From CAYSPS01 sp964432975 (GTDB lineage Bacteria; Babelota; Babeliae; Babelales; UBA12409): 26,579 bases of DNA. The notes beneath the pieces are model-generated. The model was not told the origin of the DNA and ran no database searches. It saw only the letters and a list, made by a program, of their open reading frames with translations. This document shows, piece by piece, positions 1 through 5,978 of the stretch. The stretch lies in NCBI GenBank assembly GCA_964432975.1, contig CAYSPS010000009.1, forward strand, positions 1 through 26,579. The letters are read 5' to 3'. Made by a program: the position numbers and the translations under genes. Position 1 is the stretch's first letter; each line of letters starts with the position of its first letter.

Positions 1-55
1 GGGGTATGACATTTTCATGTTGCTGGCGCTATGACATTATCACGTTGCTATGACA
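1..55. mobile_element. Probable end of an insertion sequence, body outside the window
   Basis: Two 20-nt direct repeats matching at 18 of 20 positions lie at 5-24 and 30-49, and a third truncated TATGACA copy follows at 49-55. Read on the minus strand, the block starts TGTCATAGC and repeats the AATGTCATA word. Short repeats of this kind with a TG..CA terminus are typical of transposase-binding sites at ends of IS21-like or IS481-like DDE elements. That assignment is from memory of such ends and no transposase is visible, because the element would continue left of base 1. The outer boundary is most likely near base 55. Confidence 0.4.
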
Positions 56-366
56 CACAATCTAATCATAACAAAAATGTTTCCTAGCCGTTCGGTCCGA
101 GTGCCCGGCACTTCTCAAAGATAGTTCGTTTGATTTTATTTGTTTAATTGAAGTGATGGGTATATCGAGGACGTCGGGAAGCACTTCGATACGATTTCGA
201 AGACGAAATCACCCACTGCGAACCGAATAATATAAGTTGTTAATTACGATTGGATTATGTGAGTTCTATAGGTAAAGCATGGGATAAGTACCACTATACG
301 AGACATGGATTTATTAAGGCCGACCGGTTTTGCATGCACGCAAGAAGCCCTATGCGTAAACAAAGA
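56..366. other. Gene-free stretch with weak inverted repeats
   Basis: I see no convincing gene here. The stretch 86-225 has several short GC-richer words (TTCGG, CCGAGTG, TATCGA at 163-168 facing TCGATA at 186-191). They resemble pieces of the palindromic element at 22611-22720, but the match is fragmentary. The rest is AT-rich filler. An open frame on the plus strand from 305 runs antisense to the antitoxin gene and is not credible. Confidence 0.3.
328..343. repeat. 16-bp direct repeat, left flank of the toxin-antitoxin cassette
   Basis: The sequence TTTTGCATGCACGCAA occurs here and again exactly at 1147-1162, the two copies bracketing the toxin-antitoxin genes. Similarity continues loosely for about ten bases on the right. 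Within each copy TTGC faces GCAA around ATGCAC, so each could also form a small hairpin at the 3' end of the minus-strand gene upstream (antitoxin here, gpmI at the other copy). The core word GCATGCACG also occurs elsewhere in the window, for example near 1887 and 3899. Confidence 0.6.
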
Positions 367-744
367 TTATTTGGGTTTAAGTCTATGCGATTTTTTAACG
401 TCTAAGTCGTTGAACTTTTTACTCATAAGAGGTATTTTACGCCCAGAGTTCTTTTTGCGCGGCATGATGGCCATTTCAAGTCCAACGGCGCGTAAAAGTG
501 CGAGAAAATTATGTAAGCGTGGATTGCCACGCCAAGAAAGTGTTCGGTATAAATGTTCGCGGTTCAAGTCTGTTTGCTTGGCGAGCCAGTGCATGCCACC
601 TTGTGCTTGTGCAATATCGCGTAAGGCAAGCAAAAAAACTTGTGGATCATTATCATGGATTGCTGCATTAAGGTATGCCGCGGCTTGTTCAATGTCTTTT
701 AATTGGTCATGGAGGTACTCTGCATAATCTCTAGTTTTGATCAT
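367..744 (-). CDS. HigA-type addiction module antitoxin
   Basis: The product is a 125-residue DNA-binding antidote that should neutralise the toxin encoded just upstream and repress the shared promoter. The N-terminal part (YAEYLHDQL, then AAAYLNAAI, DPQVFLLALRDIAQAQGG) and the helix-turn-helix part (LAKQTDLNREHLYRTLSWRGNPRL, LLRAVGLEM) match the family called 'probable addiction module antidote protein' (TIGR02684 type), usually about 100 residues. This copy carries an extra lysine/arginine-rich tail of about 30 residues. I chose the ATG at 744 because the family begins with this segment and GGAA lies 5 nt upstream. A longer reading from 804 only adds sequence overlapping the toxin. The start overlaps the toxin's 3' end by 14 nt, implying translational coupling. 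Confidence 0.85.
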   Translation of the reverse strand: MIKTRDYAEYLHDQLKDIEQAAAYLNAAIHDNDPQVFLLALRDIAQAQGGMHWLAKQTDLNREHLYRTLSWRGNPRLHNFLALLRAVGLEMAIMPRKKNSGRKIPLMSKKFNDLDVKKSHRLKPK

Positions 745-1084
745 ATCGGTTCCGTTTTCTATATAAATCTTTATAAGTTTTCCAGTATAGTTTAGCTCTT
801 TCAATATCCCGTTGTTGTGAATTTTTATTGCCAGCGCACAGCAAAATTACTGTTGTATTATTTAAACATCCAAAATAAACGCGATAGCCAGCGCCTGCAT
901 GTATTCTTAGTTCATAGAGGCCCGCAGTTCCCTGAATAATTTTGCAATCACCAAAATTGCCGAGACGTAGTCTGTTAATGCGTACGCGAATAACACCTTG
1001 AATAACCTTATCTAAACGTTCTTCCCATTCAAGGTATGGGCATTTGCCTGAAGCTAACTCAAGAAAAGCAATTTTAATATTCAC
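731..1084 (-). CDS. RelE/HigB-like addiction module toxin (Gp49 family)
   Basis: The 117-residue protein carries the signature of the phage-derived Gp49/HigB-like killer proteins (TIGR02683 type): RINRLRLGNFGDCK, then ELRIHAGAGYRVYFG, VILLCAGNK and the C-terminal DIERAKLYWKTY. Members are generally ribosome-dependent mRNA interferases, and activity here is inferred from the family. The frame begins with GTG at 1084. No Shine-Dalgarno is evident, and the palindrome at 1091-1114 sits only six bases upstream, so the transcript may be nearly leaderless. The toxin precedes the antitoxin, as in higBA, and the two overlap by 14 nt. Together they form a complete module flanked by 16-bp direct repeats. 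Confidence 0.85.
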   Translation of the reverse strand: MNIKIAFLELASGKCPYLEWEERLDKVIQGVIRVRINRLRLGNFGDCKIIQGTAGLYELRIHAGAGYRVYFGCLNNTTVILLCAGNKNSQQRDIERAKLYWKTYKDLYRKRNRYDQN

Positions 1085-1090
1085 GTACTT

Positions 1091-1114
1091 TAATGTAGCA
1101 CATGTGCTACATTA
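1091..1114. promoter_or_regulatory. Perfect 24-bp palindrome, putative operator of the toxin-antitoxin operon
   Basis: The 12-bp half-site TAATGTAGCACA is followed immediately by its exact reverse complement. It lies directly upstream of the toxin start, where type II modules place the autoregulatory operator. On the minus strand TTGCCC, a 17-bp spacer and TACATT can be read as -35 and -10. The palindrome would then fill the spacer and -10 box, so bound antitoxin would block RNA polymerase. The palindrome is certain; the operator role is inference. Confidence 0.75.
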
Positions 1115-1146
1115 GGGCAAGAGTGGTGCAAAAATGACATGTTAGT

Positions 1147-1162
1147 TTTTGCATGCACGCAA
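1147..1162. repeat. 16-bp direct repeat, right flank of the toxin-antitoxin cassette
   Basis: This is an exact second copy of the 16 bases at 328-343. It lies between the gpmI stop (1170) and the toxin operator, so the two copies enclose the toxin-antitoxin module and little else. It may be a duplicated junction or a small 3'-end hairpin for gpmI. No T-run follows, so it is a poor intrinsic terminator. Confidence 0.6.
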
Positions 1163-1169
1163 AGAGGTC

Positions 1170-2681
1170 CTAATCCGCCATTTGAAGTGGTACGGGCACG
1201 TGAAATTGTTGCAAAATAAATGGCGCAATATCTTTAAGTCCGGTAAGTGGTAGCTGAATTTTTTTATCAAAGGTTTGCTGGCTGATAAAGAAGAATTCTA
1301 CCGGGTTTGTCGTATGTGCTGTGTGTGGCTGTTTGTTCACTTCATCGTACATAAGTTCGGCGTTGCCATGATCTGCCGTTAAAAAAATTGTGCCATGACG
1401 ATCGTTAACGAACGCGTCCAAAAGTTTTTTTAATTGGTGATCTAGGCATTCAATGGCTTGAATTGTTGCTTGTTGGTTGCCTGAATGTCCAACCATGTCA
1501 GGGTTGGCATAATTAATCACATAAAAATCGCGTGGCGTTTGCACAAGCGATTCAAGAACCGCGTGTGTAATCTCTGGTGCACGCATGCATGGATGTTGCT
1601 CATATGTTCGTGCCGTAATTGATGGAATAATTTTCCACTGTTCGGTGGCGTATGGCTCTTCACGTCCAGCGTTAAAGAAATATGTTACATGCGCGTATTT
1701 TTCTGTTTCGGCGATTGCCATACTTGTGATGCCATGCTCATGCAATATATCCATGAGCGTGTGAGCAATTGGTGCTTGATCAAGAATTGTTTCTGTTACT
1801 GCGCTCGGATCGATGAGAGTAGGGGTAATAAAGAATGTCAGTTTTTTGTGCACGCGTCTAAAATGTTGAAATGGCTCATCTAAAAATGCATGCACGAGTT
1901 GGCGTGCGCGGTCTTGCCGATAATTTGTAAAAACGATGCCATCACCATCCTGTATAATGCCGCGATGATCAAGCTGCGTTGGCGGCACAAATTCATCCGT
2001 AATATTTTGTGCGTAATAATGATCGAGCGCAGTGCGCCAATTTGAAAATGTCATATTTTCTTTTTGTGTAAGCATGGCATATGCTTGTTGCGTTCGTGCC
2101 CACTCTTTATTGCGATCCATGGCATAAAAACGTCCGCAGATGCTTGCGATAAATGCGTTTGGTGCATGGCGCAAATGATTTTGAATTTTTTCAAGATATG
2201 TTGCCGCTGAGCGCGGTGGCGTATCGCGGCCATCTAAAAAGCAGTGCAGTGCGATGTGTTTGATGTGACATGCTTGCGCAACGTCAACTATTGCAAGCAT
2301 GTGGTCAATATGCGCATGTACGCCGGCGTCACTGATTAAGCCAAGACAATGAAGCGTTTGTTGCGTGCGTGCAAGCGCGCAAAAATTATCATAAATCACG
2401 GGAAGTTTAATTAATTTTTTTTGCGCAATGAGTTTATCAAGCAATACGCTCGGTTGTTGTATGATGCGTCCAGTTCCAATGGTAAGATGTCCAACTTCTG
2501 AGTTGCCCACGGTACCTTCACGTAATCCAACTGCAGAGCCAGCAGCTTTGATGTGCACACATGGATAATGCTCGCGCACAAATGCAAGCGTTGGTGTATG
2601 GGCACGTGCAACGGCATTATGCGCGTGTGCTTTGCGGTATCCAAGGCCATCAAGAATAATAAGCGCGGTAGGACGATTCAT
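1170..2681 (-). CDS. gpmI: 2,3-bisphosphoglycerate-independent phosphoglycerate mutase
   Basis: The enzyme interconverts 3- and 2-phosphoglycerate in glycolysis using two Mn ions and a phosphoserine intermediate in the cytosol. The 503-residue length fits the usual ~510. The Asp of LDGLG is residue 11 and the catalytic Ser of GNSEVGH is residue 61. Further metal ligands are visible in NPDMVGHSGN (Asp395, His399), TADHGN (Asp437, His438) and HTAH (His456). Substrate-site motifs DGRDTPP and NYRQDRARQL are also present. ATG at 2681 is preceded by AAAGGA at good spacing. The gene stands alone on the minus strand, diverging from the rsmE region. All catalytic residues appear intact. Confidence 0.97.
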   Translation of the reverse strand: MNRPTALIILDGLGYRKAHAHNAVARAHTPTLAFVREHYPCVHIKAAGSAVGLREGTVGNSEVGHLTIGTGRIIQQPSVLLDKLIAQKKLIKLPVIYDNFCALARTQQTLHCLGLISDAGVHAHIDHMLAIVDVAQACHIKHIALHCFLDGRDTPPRSAATYLEKIQNHLRHAPNAFIASICGRFYAMDRNKEWARTQQAYAMLTQKENMTFSNWRTALDHYYAQNITDEFVPPTQLDHRGIIQDGDGIVFTNYRQDRARQLVHAFLDEPFQHFRRVHKKLTFFITPTLIDPSAVTETILDQAPIAHTLMDILHEHGITSMAIAETEKYAHVTYFFNAGREEPYATEQWKIIPSITARTYEQHPCMRAPEITHAVLESLVQTPRDFYVINYANPDMVGHSGNQQATIQAIECLDHQLKKLLDAFVNDRHGTIFLTADHGNAELMYDEVNKQPHTAHTTNPVEFFFISQQTFDKKIQLPLTGLKDIAPFILQQFHVPVPLQMAD

Positions 2682-2704
2682 TTTTATCCTTTGATACTTC
2701 CCGC

Positions 2705-2744
2705 TATACTAGGGACCATGGTAAGTAGGACGCTTTTAGTATAA
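2705..2744. promoter_or_regulatory. Two opposed putative -10 boxes between gpmI and the rsmE operon
   Basis: TATACT occurs on the plus strand at 2705-2710 (for the small exported gene and rsmE) and on the minus strand at 2739-2744 (for gpmI). Neither has a good -35 hexamer at 16-18 bp. If both are used, the two transcripts start facing each other and overlap at their 5' ends. Similar TATACT boxes precede lgt and tsaE, which supports the motif. Confidence 0.35.
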
Positions 2745-2755
2745 AAAGGTTTTTT

Positions 2756-3082
2756 ATGAGATGGTATTGTTTGTGTGTTTTTTTATATGGACTTGTGTTG
2801 TGTGCGGATGCGCAAACCGCGTCGCAAGTCCCGCTGAATGATACGTTTTCATTTGAAGATGTACCGTCTGACCATGTGCTCAAAGATCGCCCGCTTCCGT
2901 GGTATTTGACTATGGTTCAAACACCGGGAACACAGGTACTCATCGCATGTTGTGACACCTGGGATTGGTTAAAGGGCCGTGTTGCATTCATGCATGCCGT
3001 TGTACGCCGCGCTGTTGTGCGTTGTTATATGCGCACAGTACGCCGTTTTAGCTTACGGGGCTCGACTCATGGCGGCGCATGA
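2756..3082 (+). CDS. Small exported protein of unknown function
   Basis: I do not recognise this 108-residue protein. The first ~19 residues (MRWYCLCVFLYGLVLCADA) look like a signal peptide with a likely cleavage before QTAS. The mature part has an acidic segment (FSFEDVPSDHVLKDRPLPWY), a pair of cysteines, and an arginine-rich C-terminal third containing a moderately hydrophobic helix. AAAAGG lies six bases before the ATG, which supports translation. The 3' end overlaps the rsmE start by 14 nt, so the two are probably co-transcribed and coupled. The last ~30 codons share DNA with the out-of-frame upstream extension of rsmE, so the exact 3' boundary relies on the frame remaining open. Confidence 0.6.
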   Translation: MRWYCLCVFLYGLVLCADAQTASQVPLNDTFSFEDVPSDHVLKDRPLPWYLTMVQTPGTQVLIACCDTWDWLKGRVAFMHAVVRRAVVRCYMRTVRRFSLRGSTHGGA

Positions 3083-3779
3083 ATTTGCTCTTTTTTGGTC
3101 ACAGCTTTCTGAGCAAACAGGAAGTCAGTGTACAATAACTGGTGCTGATATTGTTCATCAACTTGTGCATGTGCTGCGGGTGCACCCTGACGATCGTTGT
3201 ATAGTGTTTGATGAATATAAACATGCGCATGTGCGGATAGCACGTGTAGCGCGTGATAATGTTGTTGTAGACGTGTTATCTGAAGAGAAAAATCGCGCGT
3301 TAACGCCATACGTGCATGTGGCACTGGGGGTGCTCAAAAAACCTGCACTTGAAGAAGCTGTGTATGCACTGACTGAACTTGGTGCAACGTCGATACAGCT
3401 GCTTTTAGTGCATCATGCGCAGCATAAGGAACGTTTGCACGATAGTACGCGCTTGCGCGCGATCATGATCGCCGCTGCGCAGCAGTCAAAGCAATTTGTT
3501 TTGCCGACTTTACATGCGCCGCGTTCGTTACATGAAGTACTCTCTGCTCAACATAAAACGGTTGGCGTGCTTTGTGATGCACATGCATCGCAGCGATTGG
3601 TTGATGCCGTTGCTGGTGCGCAGGAGATAACCTTATTTGTTGGTCCAGAAAGTGATTTTACGCACGAAGAAAAACAATTGATATGTCAGTCTGGTGCAAA
3701 GACCTGCCGATTAACGCCAACAATTTTACGTGCACAGCAAGCAGCGGCCGTTGCGGTTGGTATTATACGTTCACAGTAG
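3069..3779 (+). CDS. rsmE: 16S rRNA m3U1498 methyltransferase RsmE
   Basis: RsmE methylates N3 of U1498 in the 30S decoding region using S-adenosylmethionine; it is a SPOUT (trefoil-knot) enzyme. The product from ATG 3069 is 236 residues, normal for the family. An N-terminal PUA-like part (ADIVHQLVHVLRVHPDDRCIVFDE) precedes the SPOUT domain. Characteristic segments are ALGVLKKPALEEAVYALTELGATSIQ, the AQQS segment near residue 138, VGPESDFTHEEK (191-202) and LTPTILRAQQAAAVAVG. The usual GPEGG and LRxETA forms are altered to GPESD and LRAQQA, so the cofactor loop has diverged. I rejected the upstream start at 2979 because it adds 30 residues unlike RsmE and lies inside the previous gene. The 3' end overlaps tsaB convergently by 17 nt. 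Confidence 0.88.
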   Translation: MAAHEFALFWSQLSEQTGSQCTITGADIVHQLVHVLRVHPDDRCIVFDEYKHAHVRIARVARDNVVVDVLSEEKNRALTPYVHVALGVLKKPALEEAVYALTELGATSIQLLLVHHAQHKERLHDSTRLRAIMIAAAQQSKQFVLPTLHAPRSLHEVLSAQHKTVGVLCDAHASQRLVDAVAGAQEITLFVGPESDFTHEEKQLICQSGAKTCRLTPTILRAQQAAAVAVGIIRSQ

Positions 3780-4416
3780 GTTGTTTAAGATATAGCGGCG
3801 ATAGTTGTTGGGTCCGTGTGCCGGTGTTATATGCTGACAAACAAGCGTGAGCCGTGGCATCAAGAGGTGTGTAAGCGCATGCTGGTTCTAAAAATTGTGC
3901 ATGCACGCCAAGTTCATGCGATATTTCATTTTTAAAAAATTCCGCACCCATGCCGGCAAAAATAAGTGTTTTGTTGAGTATTCGTAGTTTTTTAAGCACC
4001 TGTGCTATTGGTGCACATCCGGTTTTTATTTCATTTTTATCGTGATAGGCATAGTACGCATCGTTGTTAAATGCATTTAAAAGAATAACGTTCTCCTGTT
4101 GGCGTGTAAGTGCGGTTAAAAATGTACGAAGCCCATCGATGCCAACGAGTGGCACATGCGTTGCAAATGCCATGCCATTGACCGTTGCAATAACGACGCG
4201 TAGTGTAGTGAATGGTGCTGGTCCTTGATTGACGCCAATAAAATCAAGATTGCTCCATGTTAGTTTGTTTTTTTCAATAAGATCGCTCAGCGCAGGCATA
4301 AGTAGTGCACACGCACTTTTTTTATCAAGAGTAAAAGTTTCGATGCACACATTGTTTGTGTAGAGTGCGCACTCAATAGCCGTGTAGGTTGCCTGGCTTA
4401 CGATGTACGTGGGCAT
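3763..4416 (-). CDS. tsaB: tRNA t6A37 synthesis protein TsaB
   Basis: TsaB is the ASKHA-fold partner that dimerises with TsaD and, with TsaE, transfers threonylcarbamoyl to A37 of ANN-decoding tRNAs. The 217-residue length fits. The family motif GPGSFTGLR appears as GPAPFTTLR (about 65-73), followed by VVIATVNGMAFATHVPLVGIDGL, which matches the normal 'G.A.GLA.....P..GVSSL' pattern. The nucleotide-like fold is degenerate, as usual in TsaB. The gene lies 3 nt after the zinc-ribbon gene, so the two probably form one operon. tsaE is also in this window (14527-14979), while tsaD is not. Its 3' end overlaps rsmE. Confidence 0.88.
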   Translation of the reverse strand: MPTYIVSQATYTAIECALYTNNVCIETFTLDKKSACALLMPALSDLIEKNKLTWSNLDFIGVNQGPAPFTTLRVVIATVNGMAFATHVPLVGIDGLRTFLTALTRQQENVILLNAFNNDAYYAYHDKNEIKTGCAPIAQVLKKLRILNKTLIFAGMGAEFFKNEISHELGVHAQFLEPACAYTPLDATAHACLSAYNTGTRTQQLSPLYLKQPTVNV

Positions 4417-4419
4417 GAA

Positions 4420-4599
4420 CTAGTGAGCTTTCTTGTATTTTTGTTGTTGATAAAAAATGCTAAATGCGTCAAATTCAAGTGTTTTTTCTCGTTTTGTTAA
4501 AATTTTACCACAATTGAGGCACTTCCATCCCTCGAAATTGAGAAAGTTGTCGAAAAACAATTGTTTGACCATAAGTCCCGAGCACTTGCGACATTTCAC
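4420..4599 (-). CDS. Small zinc-ribbon protein
   Basis: The product is 59 residues with two CxxC knuckles, CRKC at residues 3-6 and CLNC at 27-30, spaced as in a zinc ribbon. LMVKQLFFDNFLNFEGWKC between them matches a widespread family of tiny uncharacterised bacterial zinc-ribbon proteins. The C-terminal part is basic and aromatic (FYQQQKYKK). I set the start at GTG 4599 because a strong GAGGAGGG lies 7 nt upstream. The ATG at 4641 would add 14 residues (MRGNVKARKEEGKS) encoded across that Shine-Dalgarno. It has its own promoter and is followed by tsaB after 3 nt. Binding partner and function are unknown. Confidence 0.75.
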   Translation of the reverse strand: MKCRKCSGLMVKQLFFDNFLNFEGWKCLNCGKILTKREKTLEFDAFSIFYQQQKYKKAH

Positions 4600-4678
4600 C
4601 GATTTTCCCTCCTCTTTACGCGCTTTGACATTCCCCCTCATGCAAGAGCCCGCAGCACGTCTTGCTTTCGCTCCTAAT

Positions 4679-4708
4679 ACTGTAAAAGAGAAAAGCGGTG
4701 CTTGTCAA
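4679..4708 (-). promoter_or_regulatory. Sigma70-type promoter for the zinc-ribbon gene and tsaB
   Basis: On the minus strand a perfect TTGACA -35 (4708-4703), an 18-bp spacer and TACAGT (4684-4679) precede the zinc-ribbon start by about 80 nt. The -35 begins within five bases of the CNNM gene's stop, so this operon can be transcribed independently of the upstream chain. Confidence 0.65.
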
Positions 4709-4712
4709 TAAT

Positions 4713-5969
4713 TTAGGTCTTTTTAAACACAAGTACTTGTAAAATTCTGCGAGGGCTGGCTTTTTGCACTTGAAACACATATCCCTTGTATACAACACGT
4801 TCACCTTTTTTGGGAACGTGCTGGAGGGTTTCTGATAAAAACCCCGCAACAGTGAGGGCATGATTTGTTTCAAATGAAATGTTAAGCGTTTTTTCAAGCG
4901 TATCAAGATTTGCGTTACCATTTACAAGCCATTGGCCATCTTCAAGCATTACGATCGTGCTTGCGCCGATTTCATGTTCATCTTTTATTTCACCGACAAT
5001 TTCTTCAAGCACGTCTTCGAGCGTGACGAGACCAGCAATTGCGCCGTGTTCATCAAGCACAATTGCCATGTGTATTTGTTTGTCTTTAAAATCTTTAAGC
5101 ACTTGATTGACGCGTGCGCTTTCAGGCACAAAAATTACCGGGCGCATCACCTCGCGTATGATGCGTTCGTATTCGCCACGTTGCAAAAGCTGAAAGATGT
5201 CTTTTTGATATAAAATACCCACAATATTATCTGGGCGTTCATCGTATACAGGCAAGCGCGAAAATTGATGCGTGATAAAAATGGAGAGCGCTTTTTGTAT
5301 GGTTGAGCGCGCATCAATCGTGATCATATCAGGTTCAGGAACCAAGATTTCGCTGATCGTTGTGTTGCAAATGCGGAAAATATTTTGCAACATTGCACTT
5401 TTTTCCGGTTCCATGAGATTTTTTTGGTTAATGTAATCGATAAGAAATTTGATCTCTTTTTCGGAGGTAATCAAATGCGCATTTTGTTCACGTGCTCCTA
5501 ACATGCGATTGCTCAACAACGTAAGTACTTTAACAAAGGGATATAGCGCATAATAGGTGACGCGTATGATCCATAGTGCTGAACCTAAAAAGCTTTCGCC
5601 ATGCAACTTGGCGAAGTTTTTGGGTAAAATTTCACCAAATATCAAAAGGCACAGCGTTGCCAATGCGATGCCAAAAGACAAACCAAGCCCAGCAGATAAG
5701 TGCCACTGCTGGAAAAGCTGTGTCATCAGTTGTGTGCTGAGCGCGGCAGCAGTAACGTTTGCTAAATTACATGCAATAAGGGTTGTAATTAAAATGCGGT
5801 GTGGCGCTTCCTCAAGAATTGCCAAGATTTTTTGATGTTGGGGTACTGTTTGAGAAAGTTCGCGAATTTTAAAAAATCTAATAGCAGTAACGGCCGTTTC
5901 AAGGTACGAAAAAACCGCGGTCGCACAGAGTGCGATCATAAATAAAACAAGGCTTAAAAGTATACTCAT
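4713..5969 (-). CDS. CNNM/CBS-pair membrane protein of the CorC/HlyC family
   Basis: The 418-residue protein has the full three-part structure of the 'hemolysin family' CNNM transporters, linked to Mg/Co efflux. An N-terminal CNNM membrane domain (about 1-160, several hydrophobic helices, with the signature FGEILPKNFAK) comes first. A CBS pair follows (about 200-315: ILVPEPDMITID..., FSRLPVYDERPDNIVGILYQKD, then VMRPVIFVPE, MAIVLDEHGAIAGLVTLEDVLEEIVGEI). A C-terminal CorC_HlyC domain (about 330-415, DGQWLVNGNANLD...) completes it. The direction and ion are inferred from the family. It starts 9 nt after rpoD ends with only weak ribosome-site sequence, so translation probably depends on coupling. 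It is the last gene of the lgt-dnaG-rpoD chain. Confidence 0.9.
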   Translation of the reverse strand: MSILLSLVLFMIALCATAVFSYLETAVTAIRFFKIRELSQTVPQHQKILAILEEAPHRILITTLIACNLANVTAAALSTQLMTQLFQQWHLSAGLGLSFGIALATLCLLIFGEILPKNFAKLHGESFLGSALWIIRVTYYALYPFVKVLTLLSNRMLGAREQNAHLITSEKEIKFLIDYINQKNLMEPEKSAMLQNIFRICNTTISEILVPEPDMITIDARSTIQKALSIFITHQFSRLPVYDERPDNIVGILYQKDIFQLLQRGEYERIIREVMRPVIFVPESARVNQVLKDFKDKQIHMAIVLDEHGAIAGLVTLEDVLEEIVGEIKDEHEIGASTIVMLEDGQWLVNGNANLDTLEKTLNISFETNHALTVAGFLSETLQHVPKKGERVVYKGYVFQVQKASPRRILQVLVFKKT

Positions 5970-5978
5970 AGATTATTC

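Noticed and set aside
305..727. 140-codon plus-strand open frame
   Set aside because: It is antisense to the well-supported antitoxin gene, and its composition mirrors that gene rather than a protein family.
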